9,045 bases of DNA from an uncultured Clostridia bacterium (GTDB lineage: Bacteria > Bacillota_A > Clostridia > TANB77 > CAG-508). The DNA is taken from NCBI GenBank assembly GCA_947628335.1, contig CANQZT010000054.1:1-9045 (forward strand). The letters are read 5' to 3'. The notes beneath the pieces were generated by a model. It worked only from the letters and a program-made list of their open reading frames with translations. It searched no databases and was not told the DNA's origin. Shown here piece after piece: positions 1 through 7,200 of this stretch. The translations under genes and the position numbers were made by a program. The number at the start of each line of letters is the position of its first letter. Position 1 is the stretch's first letter.

Positions 1-965
1 AGTTTAGTATCAAATCTTCCTTGAATTTTAGAAAAATCATTTCCTTGTACTTTTACGACATCATCTATTGCTTCTTGGCTTGTAACTATTACCCAAGCCT
101 TTCCACCACATTCAATTCCTAAATCTTCTACTATTGTTTGAAGATTTAACATTAGACTTCGATCATCTCCAATATATTGTCCTATTTCATCTACTAAGAA
201 TACAATATGATGATTATTTCCTTTTGATTTAATATAATCTCTTATTCTTTCTGCTAATTTTTCAACTGATAAAGTATAATTTTTTTCTGTTCTTTCAATA
301 ATATTTCTCGCTTCTTCTTCTGACTTTCCTAATACTTCGGCATAACTATTGGCAAATTCATCTTCTACAAATTGAATTCCATCTCGCATTTCTTTCCAAG
401 AGCTATTTGTTTTACTTTCAAATACTCTTTTAAATTCTTCATATTTACCTTGACTAATAATATATCTTTCAATTTCTGCAACAAATGGTGTAATAGATAA
501 TCCCATTTTTTCATTAAATACTTTTTCAAAAACATCAAGTATTTTATCTTTTGTTCCATTACTATTTTCTGTTTTAGAATCAATATTAAATAAGATTACA
601 TCTGTTGGAATACTACCTGCTCTTTTTATATCTGCAAGCAACATTTTATCTTCTATTTTGTCATCAAAATAATCAACTGCTAACTTACCATTTACTACTT
701 TATTTTCTAATAAATAAGATATAATTTTTAAAAAGTGCGATTTACCACTACCAAAAAAGCCAGAAATCCATACTCCCATTTTTTCAGTATTTCCACTTAT
801 TCCCGCATTATATGCGTCAAAAAAACTATTAAAATGCTTTAATAATTCTTCTGTGACTACATATTCTTCTAATTCTTGGCTGATATAGCTTTCATCATCA
901 ACTTTAATAACTCCTTGTATTTCTCTTTCAATGTCTTTTGCATAAATTTCTTTTAGATTTGACAT
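1..965 (-). CDS. brxC: BrxC, BREX P-loop ATPase (partial, N-terminal 321 codons)
   Basis: This is the N-terminal part of the large BREX ATPase, needed for BREX phage exclusion and host methylation; the exact chemical role of BrxC is not settled. The frame is open from the ATG at 965 to the left edge, so the C-terminal part (full-length proteins usually exceed 1,000 residues) is missing. A Walker A motif, GFFGSGKS, lies at residues 69-76 and is followed by HFLK. A Walker B-like strand, HHIVFLVDE, ends with D259-E260 and is followed by IGQYIG. The sensor-like segment WVIVTSQE at 291-298 also fits AAA+-type BrxC proteins. The start has a good ribosome site (GGAGG about 10 bases upstream). It follows the metalloprotease gene after 30 bases with no terminator, so it is probably on the brxA transcript. 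The family assignment is firm; the BREX subtype cannot be fixed because pglX, pglZ and brxL are not visible. Confidence 0.95.
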   Translation of the reverse strand, partial: MSNLKEIYAKDIEREIQGVIKVDDESYISQELEEYVVTEELLKHFNSFFDAYNAGISGNTEKMGVWISGFFGSGKSHFLKIISYLLENKVVNGKLAVDYFDDKIEDKMLLADIKRAGSIPTDVILFNIDSKTENSNGTKDKILDVFEKVFNEKMGLSITPFVAEIERYIISQGKYEEFKRVFESKTNSSWKEMRDGIQFVEDEFANSYAEVLGKSEEEARNIIERTEKNYTLSVEKLAERIRDYIKSKGNNHHIVFLVDEIGQYIGDDRSLMLNLQTIVEDLGIECGGKAWVIVTSQEAIDDVVKVQGNDFSKIQGRFDTK

Positions 966-995
966 TTTTATTTTCCTCCATTTATTAAAATTATT

Positions 996-1901
996 TTATA
1001 AATTATATATTTCCTTTTTTACTTCTGAAAATTCTTTAACTTCAGTTATCAATAACGGATTTTTGTAATATTCAGATTCTTCTCCTTGAATATCAGTCAT
1101 CTTCTTTATAATTTTATCAAATGTACCTTCAAAAGTAATTGAAACAAAATAATTGGCTCTTTTTTCATTTTTACAATCATCTATATAATTAAATACACCA
1201 TGCCCCATTTCATGTATTAATACCTTATCAAATATAATTTTTTCTAATTCATTTCTATTGCTGATATGACATTCTTTAAACACAGTAAAATGCCTTTGAC
1301 AAAACTCTTTTATTAATTCTGGACATATCAGTATAAAGCTATTACATTCTTTTAATTTTTTTATACTAATTTCAGATTCTAATAATTCAAATAATTTTTC
1401 GTCATAATAGCAATACATTCCTAATGCACTAGAAATTTTTTCTATATTTTTATTTAAATTATTAGTATTGTTATCTATATTATGTATTTTTTTCACATAT
1501 TTCTTTGTTTTTATCATTTTGTCTTTTTTTACTTCAAAAATATTATCGAAATTATATAATCCGATATAATTTATTAGTAACATATTAAAAACATCCACAT
1601 AATTACCCGAAGAAATCTTTAATAAATCCATATCCATTGTGTCAATAATAGTATCTCTTTTGTATATTTTGACATTATCAATTATGTTCATTATATTTAA
1701 CAGTTGTCTATAATACTTATTTCTAATTAACTCAACTTTATAATAAAATTTTTTGTTTAATTTTATTCTTTCTTTGTCATATACAATTTTAATATTATCA
1801 TCAACAATACTAAAACTGTCTATTTTAAACTTTTCTAATATATTTCTTAGCTTTTTTAATTCATCAATATTAAATTTTTTTATATTAAATATTTTTTCCA
1901 T
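996..1901 (-). CDS. HExxH metalloprotease-like protein, ImmA/IrrE style, inside BREX operon
   Basis: A 301-residue protein. Its C-terminal third carries the zinc-protease motif HEMGH at residues 230-234 (two His ligands, catalytic Glu231). It is followed by E247 in the segment NEKRANYF, matching the E-x-x-A-N-x-F pattern that supplies the third metal ligand in ImmA/IrrE (COG2856-type) peptidases. The hydrophobic segment FILICPELI at 189-197 also resembles the strand preceding the active-site helix in that family. Residues 1-180 are Lys/Asn/Ile-rich with no motif I know and no clear helix-turn-helix, signal peptide or membrane segment, so it is probably cytoplasmic. Family members typically cleave or antagonise repressors, or act as antitoxins; that function is inferred here. 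The gene starts one base after the stop of the upstream gene, with a modest GAGG ribosome site inside that gene, so the two are probably translationally coupled. Base composition is very AT-rich (83 of 480 bases G or C in 1441-1920). The peptidase fold is fairly sure, its target is unknown. Confidence 0.8.
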   Translation of the reverse strand: MEKIFNIKKFNIDELKKLRNILEKFKIDSFSIVDDNIKIVYDKERIKLNKKFYYKVELIRNKYYRQLLNIMNIIDNVKIYKRDTIIDTMDMDLLKISSGNYVDVFNMLLINYIGLYNFDNIFEVKKDKMIKTKKYVKKIHNIDNNTNNLNKNIEKISSALGMYCYYDEKLFELLESEISIKKLKECNSFILICPELIKEFCQRHFTVFKECHISNRNELEKIIFDKVLIHEMGHGVFNYIDDCKNEKRANYFVSITFEGTFDKIIKKMTDIQGEESEYYKNPLLITEVKEFSEVKKEIYNL

Positions 1902-1902
1902 T

Positions 1903-2742
1903 CTATTTTACCTCATCAATATATTTTTTACATTCATCTAAAGCTTTCTTATATGAATTATTAATGTCTATATCTAGAAATTTTTCATATAATTTATCAT
2001 AATTTTTATTCTTAATTTTGTATAACAGCGATAACTTAATTACATACTCAATTCCGTCATTATATACAAAATAATATCTTTTATCTTCTTCATTTTTTAT
2101 AAGACTTTGCATAAAGTCTAAATATTCTGTCGTCTCAGTTATTATGTTATTGATAATTTCATCTATATTATTTGTTTCATTATTAAATAATATTTTATAT
2201 TGCTTTGAATCAACTCCAAAAAATTCTTTCATTGCTTCTTTAAAATTAACTACACTATTTACATCATACATATTGTCATCAATATACATGGTAAAATTTA
2301 AATTAAAATTATTAAAATCATTTATTTTTTCTTTTGAATTTTTAGAAAATAAATCTACTACTTTATAACGAACAAAGCAAGAAGCTATTTTAAATTTATT
2401 ATCTCTAAATTTTAAACAAACCTCTAAACCTGTTTTTTTATCTGATATATTATAAGAATCATGTTCACTTTTATAATAGAATTTATATTGGCTATTCGGT
2501 GATAAAGCATATCTTTTTGATAAGTCAGTGCTTGCTTTATAGTATGAATCAAATATATTCTTTTTATCAGAATAATCTATTATTGAATTCCATTTTCCAG
2601 ATTTCCTTTCTTTTATTGGATGTTTATATGCGTGAGCTTCAAATGAATTTTTATAAGCATAACAATTGTAATAATAAGGTCTTATATCCTGCCACTGGAA
2701 TTCTGATTGATTTCTTAAAATACTAAACACTATTTCATTCAT
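1903..2742 (-). CDS. Unrecognised 279-residue protein, first gene of the cassette inside BREX
   Basis: I do not recognise this protein. It is soluble-looking, with no signal peptide or membrane helix. The N-terminal 130 residues are rich in aromatics and charge, with a His/Lys cluster (AHAYKHPIKER, 36-46), W51 and a Lys/Tyr-rich stretch at 66-97. Two probable beta strands follow (LEVCLKF, FKIASCFVRY, about 106-126). The rest (about 160-279) looks largely helical, with Lys/Asn/Asp-rich composition. The start is fixed by an in-frame TAA two codons upstream of the ATG at 2742. That ATG has only a weak local ribosome site, but a strong AAGGAG lies beyond a hairpin (see 2752-2799). It is followed one base later by the metalloprotease gene, which suggests a functional pair. 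Composition is very AT-rich (43 of 240 bases G or C in 2161-2400), unlike brxB upstream. A toxin, a protease substrate or a regulatory partner are all possible; the sequence does not decide. Confidence 0.8.
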   Translation of the reverse strand: MNEIVFSILRNQSEFQWQDIRPYYYNCYAYKNSFEAHAYKHPIKERKSGKWNSIIDYSDKKNIFDSYYKASTDLSKRYALSPNSQYKFYYKSEHDSYNISDKKTGLEVCLKFRDNKFKIASCFVRYKVVDLFSKNSKEKINDFNNFNLNFTMYIDDNMYDVNSVVNFKEAMKEFFGVDSKQYKILFNNETNNIDEIINNIITETTEYLDFMQSLIKNEEDKRYYFVYNDGIEYVIKLSLLYKIKNKNYDKLYEKFLDIDINNSYKKALDECKKYIDEVK

Positions 2743-2751
2743 CTCTTAAGT

Positions 2752-2799
2752 ATAATTCAATTATTAAACCATTATAAATAAATTGAATTATTTCTCCTT
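2752..2799 (-). promoter_or_regulatory. Hairpin between a strong Shine-Dalgarno and the start codon of the 279-aa gene
   Basis: In the 68-base gap after brxB, a strong AAGGAG (2794-2799 on the complementary strand) lies about 50 bases from the ATG at 2742, much too far for direct use. Between them sit perfect 11-base inverted arms (2752-2762 and 2781-2791, AATTGAATTAT type) with an 18-base loop. If the RNA folds, AAGGAG would lie about 11 bases from the ATG, a normal spacing. The loop also holds a two-codon ATG-GTT-TAA. The alternative is a chance AT-rich palindrome or a protein-binding site; the stem contains only two G-C pairs and would be weak alone. Confidence 0.45.
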
Positions 2800-2810
2800 T
2801 CTTTCTATTA

Positions 2811-3383
2811 TCATTTTCTACTTATTAACTGGAAAGCTCTATAATAATTATCATTATCTAATTTATTAAATAATTGAAAGCTTTGACCATTATAGGTTCC
2901 TGGATATAACATTATTAACGGATTATTCGTAACTACACTGTGTAAATTATTTAAGATAGTATGACCTCTCACAATTCCATAACATTTTCCAATTCCAGTT
3001 ATTATAACTATTTGATTGGGTTCTAATTCGTTTCTTATTTTTTTCATTATTAAATCATTACCAGAGCCTATTCCTACAGTTTTTGAAATAAGACTATTTA
3101 ATGCCTTGTCACCTTTCTTACTTTCATAATCAAAGCATTTTTCAAGAAAACCTTTTTCCTTTAATATTTCAATAATAATATCGTATATGTCAAATACTTT
3201 TATATTTACTTTACTTTTTTTCAGCAAGTAATTTTCTAAATATTCTCTTACTATATATTCATCTTCTGGATCATAGTCAAATATATGGAAGTTAATTTCA
3301 TTTCCTAGACCATTTGATTTAAATAACTCATTACTACATAATTTATTTGTCATTTCTTGTAATCTGGTATTTATACTTTTCAT
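2811..3383 (-). CDS. brxB: BrxB, BREX core protein (DUF1788 family)
   Basis: A 190-residue protein, the usual length for BrxB, a small conserved BREX core protein without known enzymatic motifs that is needed for defence in tested systems. The C-terminal half carries the family signature: a hydrophobic strand QIVIITGIG (124-132), GIVRGHTILNNLH (136-148), then YPGTYNGQSFQLF (160-172) and the near-terminal NYYRAFQLI (179-187). The ATG overlaps the stop of brxA by one base (TAATG), and a perfect AGGAGG sits nine bases upstream inside the end of brxA, so the two are translationally coupled. The gene ends in three tandem in-frame stops (TGA TAA TAG, 2805-2813). The next gene downstream is not brxC but an unrecognised gene after a 68-base gap, which departs from the standard brxA-brxB-brxC order. 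G+C in a sample (2881-3120) is 69 of 240 bases. Confidence 0.94.
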   Translation of the reverse strand: MKSINTRLQEMTNKLCSNELFKSNGLGNEINFHIFDYDPEDEYIVREYLENYLLKKSKVNIKVFDIYDIIIEILKEKGFLEKCFDYESKKGDKALNSLISKTVGIGSGNDLIMKKIRNELEPNQIVIITGIGKCYGIVRGHTILNNLHSVVTNNPLIMLYPGTYNGQSFQLFNKLDNDNYYRAFQLISRK

Positions 3384-3979
3384 TATAACAATCCTCCTAT
3401 TGCTTTTGCATATTCTAAATCTCCATTTTTATCAAGCATATTTATATATTTTTCTTTTAATAATGGTCTTACTACTTTAAATCTGTTTTGCTCTTTAATT
3501 ACTAATCCGGCATCTTGCATTATCTTCATTATAACTTGTTTTAATTTTGCTGAAGTGCTTTCGCTTCTATTTTTAAGAGTTACGCTTAATATACATTTTT
3601 CTTCATACCAGTTATCTATATCAAACTTTTCAATATATCCTTTTCGCATGAATAACTTATCTTTATAAACTTCAAAAACAAAATCTTTTACTAGCCTATC
3701 AGTTTTCATTATAGCATATAGCAATATATATTTACTTGTTTCTATATCAGAACATACAAATTCTTCCATCATTTCTTTATTCATTGCTTTTAGTCTTCTA
3801 AATATAGGAATGTTAACTCTTTGTACGCTACTTATTTTTTTATGCCTAATTAAGTTTTCTTCAATATTTCGCTTTTTTAGTACTGATTCATTCTCTCCAT
3901 CTAACAAGTATCTCCCAATTATTTTCGTTTCGTTATATAAAAATGGTTCTCCTGTTAATTTAGCACTATAATCTTCCAT
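3383..3979 (-). CDS. brxA: BrxA, BREX core protein (DUF1819 family)
   Basis: A 198-residue protein matching BrxA in length and sequence. The N-terminus YSAKLTGEPFLYNETK (4-19) is the characteristic opening of the DUF1819 family. It is followed by a helical segment with NIPIFRRLKAM (56-66) and a conserved middle region around YILLYAIMKTDRLVKDFVFEVY (84-105). BrxA is a small all-helical protein; DNA binding has been reported for family members, and its place in the exclusion mechanism is not settled. The ATG at 3979 has an AAGGGG ribosome site about nine bases upstream and is the first ORF after a convincing promoter, so brxA opens the BREX operon. Its stop overlaps the brxB start by one base. 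No brxR-type (WYL/HTH) regulator gene lies between it and sbcC, so any regulator must be encoded elsewhere. Confidence 0.95.
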   Translation of the reverse strand: MEDYSAKLTGEPFLYNETKIIGRYLLDGENESVLKKRNIEENLIRHKKISSVQRVNIPIFRRLKAMNKEMMEEFVCSDIETSKYILLYAIMKTDRLVKDFVFEVYKDKLFMRKGYIEKFDIDNWYEEKCILSVTLKNRSESTSAKLKQVIMKIMQDAGLVIKEQNRFKVVRPLLKEKYINMLDKNGDLEYAKAIGGLL

Positions 3980-3997
3980 CTAAATTTACCCCTTATT

Positions 3998-4022
3998 AAA
4001 TTATATAATTTCTATATAATTT
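3998..4022. repeat. Inverted repeat across the -10 and predicted start of the BREX promoter
   Basis: Perfect 10-base arms (AAATTATATA at 3998-4007 and its complement at 4013-4022) are separated by five bases. The repeat overlaps the proposed -10 element (4019-4024) and the predicted transcription start near 4012. A repressor operator at this place would block initiation; otherwise the repeat could form a short 5'-leader hairpin. All arm bases are A or T in a region that is itself nearly all A/T, so chance is a real alternative. Confidence 0.3.
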
Positions 4023-4047
4023 TACCATATTATTACATAAATGTCTA
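4019..4047 (-). promoter_or_regulatory. Predicted sigma-A promoter of the BREX operon
   Basis: Read on the minus strand, TAGACA (4042-4047, five of six to TTGACA) is followed after exactly 17 bases by TAAAAT (4019-4024, five of six to TATAAT). TGG directly precedes the -10, giving an extended -10 (TGn). Transcription would begin near 4012, leaving a leader of about 33 bases before the brxA ATG with its AAGGGG ribosome site. It lies downstream of the sbcC terminator, so BREX has its own promoter. Confidence 0.7.
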
Positions 4048-4064
4048 TATTTTAAAAATAAAGA

Positions 4065-4110
4065 AGCAAATATTCGCATATTTTTTATAAAAAACATATA
4101 AATATTCGCA
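4065..4110 (-). promoter_or_regulatory. Two direct copies of a 14-bp near-palindrome upstream of the BREX promoter
   Basis: On the minus strand the element TGCGAATATTT occurs at 4068-4078 and again at 4100-4110, in the same orientation. Each copy is one side of a near-palindrome resembling TGCGAATATTCGCA (14-mers at 4065-4078 and 4097-4110). Centres are 32 bases apart, close to three helical turns, and fall about 60 and 92 bases upstream of the predicted start. That placement suits a transcription activator or a cooperative regulator. The sequence does not match a LexA box. The regulator is unknown and no candidate gene lies in the gap. Confidence 0.45.
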
Positions 4111-4220
4111 GTGATTTAATTTTTATGAAAAAAAAATGTTTTATATCTATATCTTAATTACATCATATCCAAAATTCAGCTTGACATTGTATAATGCATT
4201 TAGTAATAGAAATGAGTACT

Positions 4221-4261
4221 AAAAAGGACAAAAAAGTGCAAATATTCACACTTTTTTATCC
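4221..4261 (-). terminator. Intrinsic terminator after sbcC
   Basis: On the minus strand a 13-base-pair stem is formed by 4249-4261 and 4226-4238 (GGATAAAAAAGTG with its complement, one G-U wobble). The loop is ten bases, and TTTTT follows at 4225-4221. It begins 15 bases after the sbcC stop codon. The loop (4239-4248) and its closing bases contain a third, less exact copy of the AAATATTCRCA motif seen upstream of the BREX promoter (14-mer at 4237-4250). Confidence 0.85.
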
Positions 4262-4276
4262 TCCTTTAATTTTCTA

Positions 4277-7200
4277 TTATACCTCTAAAGATATTTTACT
4301 TCCATTTGAAGTTTTCTCTATAATAATCTTTTTGTCTATCCTCTCCTTTAACTCAGTAACATGACTTATAATTCCAATAATTTTATCATTATCAGTAAGT
4401 AAATTTAATGTATTTATAGCTTGTTCACGCGATTCAGCATCTAATGAACCAAAACCTTCATCAATAAATAAAGTATCCACAACTACTCCACCCGAATAAC
4501 TTTGTATAACATCTGAAACACCCAATGACAATGATAATGCTGCTTTAAACGATTCTCCACCTGAAAGTGATTTTACATCTCTTCTCTTTCCTGTATAGTT
4601 ATCAATTACCTCTAAATCCAAACCTATCTTATCACTTATTTTATTTGAATTTTCTTTCCTTACTAGCTCATATCTATTGCCAGTCATTTTAACTAATCTT
4701 TTATTTGCCTCGATTAATATTATGTCAAAATATACAGCTTGTATATATTGTTCAAACTCTATTCTTCTTTTTCCAGATAGTGTCCCTGATGCTGTTTTAT
4801 ATAATTCTTCCAAGGTCAAATATAGTTCTGTTTGCTTCAATACCTCTCCCGAATCATTATTTAAAATTTCAAGTATATTGTTATTTGACGTATATTTCGA
4901 ATTTACTTTCAATTGCTTTTCCTTTAATTCTTCTAAACTTTCTTTTAATGTTTCAAACTCTTTTTTATCTTTTTCTATATCGATCCTTTCATTCCCCTTT
5001 AAATTATCTTTTAGTTCTTTAATTTGTGTATTTACTTCGATACATTGATTTCTATAATTTTGAATTTCTTCTATAGCATCATGTAATATTGTTTCATCCA
5101 TAATACTAGCTTTATATTTTGCCTCACTTTCAAAACCTAAATTTTTAAATGCCATTTCATATTCATCTTTACTTTTTTCAAGTTCTTTACCTTTATCATC
5201 AAGATTTTTCATAAATTCTGAAATTTTAGTACCTACTTCTATAATCTTTTTAGAATGCTCCCTTTTAGATTTTTCATACTCATCTTTAAATTGCTCATAT
5301 TCAAATTCTTCTATATCTATTACTGATTTCGTTATCTCATAGTATAAATCACAAATTATTTTACCTTCTTCTCGATATTCGTTTTTCTTGTTTTTATAAT
5401 TTAATTTTATATCTTCTGCATACTCTTTTATATCTGTTTTATCAGAAAGTTCACTTTGCATTTTTTTATAAAAATCATCAATAAGTGTATTATCTCTTGT
5501 TAATTTATCTTCCATCTTCTTTTTATTATCATCAAAATCATTTTTAAAACCATCATAATTGAATTCATCAAAATCTAATTTTAACTTTGTTATATCAAAA
5601 TATATACTTTCAGCTTCATTTATTTTTTCTTTTAAATTACTTTCTTGAATTTTATATTTTTCATTAATTTCTGTAACATACTCCGAAATTGATTTTTTAG
5701 TCGAATCATATTCTGCATCTTCAATTAAAGTATCTATTTTTGCTTGATAAATTGATAAACGCTCACTAACCTCGTTTTTTTCTTTTTCCTTCTTTTCCTT
5801 TTTTATTTTTAGTTCATCTAACTCTTCCTTAGATAAAGCTTCACTTTTTTTAGCAAGTTCTGGATGATGTATACTTCCACAAACTGGACACTTTTGACCT
5901 TCTTGAAGATCTTTGGCTAGAATTCCTGCTTGACCTTTATAAAATTTATCCTCTTCTAATTTATACTTATCTTCAATCTCACGAAATTCTTTATTTTTTG
6001 TATCAAAATTTTTAGACGTCTCTTCGCGCATTCTTACTATATTTTCTATTTCTATCGCCTTTTTTTGTTCTAGTTGTATTTTTTCAAATTCTTTGCTTAG
6101 ATTATCATACTCTTGAATTATTTTTTTTAGTTTTAATATTTGTTCTTCTTCTTTTTTTAATAACTCTATTTGTTCTATATATTTATCTCTTTCATCAATT
6201 ACTTTTAATATTTCATCAACATTTTTTATTTCATTTTCTAACTTTGAAATTATATCATATTGTATTTTTAAATTGTTCGACTTTAGTTTTATCTCATTAA
6301 CTTTTATATCCTTCTTCTTAAATTCTTCCTCATCTTTATTTAACTTTTCAAGTTCTTCTTTGTTTTTCTTAATATTACCATTTAATTCTTCTATTTCATT
6401 TTGTATTTTTTTATACATTTGCTCTTTAGGAAGAACCATAGCTAAAATTTTTTGTGTATTATCTACTTGCTTTTGCTTTTCATCATAATTCTTTTTTTGT
6501 TCAACTTGTTTAGTTTGCTTCTTCATTAGTTCATCTAGTCTTATATAACTAGAATTGATTTCCTCTGCCTTTTGAATTTTTAGTTCTTTCATCTTTAATT
6601 CTTTATCTAATTTATATACATCACTATTTATTTTATCATTATCTTTTTGATCATTTTTCACTTCTATTTCTAATAGTTCTAAAACATCTTTTATATAATT
6701 ATGGATGTTTTTATCTGATAAAGTTTGTAAAAATTCTGGCTCCTTACTCCATTTTATATTCATAGTATTAGTTAAGAACTTTGTTTTGTAACTATTTAGA
6801 TTCATGGCAGTATCATTTTGTTTTTCTTTTAATTTTTTTGTTATATCTTCATAAATATATGTATCAAAGATCTTTCTAAATATCTCAGTTCTCTCTTTAC
6901 TATCTGCAAAAAGTATTTTCAAAAATTCACCTTGTGCAAGCATAGATATTTGTTTAAATTGTTTTACATCTATTCCTAATATTTCTTGTATTTTTTTATC
7001 TACATTGCTCACACCACTTGCAAGAACCTTTCCATCTTCCTCAATTGAAGCATCAGAAAATTGAGTAGTAAAACCTTCACCACTCTTCTTTTGTCTATCA
7101 TATTGAGGATTTCTTAAAACTTGATATACCTTTCCTTTATGAGAAAATTCCAATTTAACATATGTCTTTGTATCAATTGTTGCAAAATCACTTCTAACAG

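Noticed and set aside
365..583. 72-codon minus-strand ORF
   Set aside because: It lies in another frame inside brxC, whose own frame carries continuous family-typical sequence across the same stretch.
1753..2726. Plus-strand ORFs at 1753-1941, 2144-2368 and 2499-2726 that look like small membrane proteins or toxins
   Set aside because: They are antisense to the two cassette genes; the hydrophobicity arises from AT-rich complement sequence and no start signal supports them.
1903..2742. Assigning the 279-residue protein to a barnase/RelE-like RNase toxin family
   Set aside because: Only a loose His/Lys cluster followed by two strands supports it, and the spacing does not match any member I can recall. 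It was left as unrecognised.
4181..4195. Plus-strand TTGACA followed by TATAAT
   Set aside because: The two hexamers are only three bases apart, so they cannot form one promoter, and neither has a convincing partner at 16-18 bases. A promoter here would only make antisense RNA to sbcC.
3980..4276. LexA box or CRISPR repeats in the gap before brxA
   Set aside because: There is no GAAC-N4-GTTC-like site in the gap. The repeated element is only 11-14 bases with 32-base spacing and two good copies, which fits operators and not a CRISPR array.
4677..5048. Plus-strand ORFs of 105-123 codons (also 4705-5022) with hydrophobic products
   Set aside because: They are antisense to the SbcC coiled coil and C-terminal ATPase region. 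Their Phe/Ser/Leu-rich composition is what antisense reading of Lys/Glu-rich coding DNA gives, and no ribosome site or promoter is evident.
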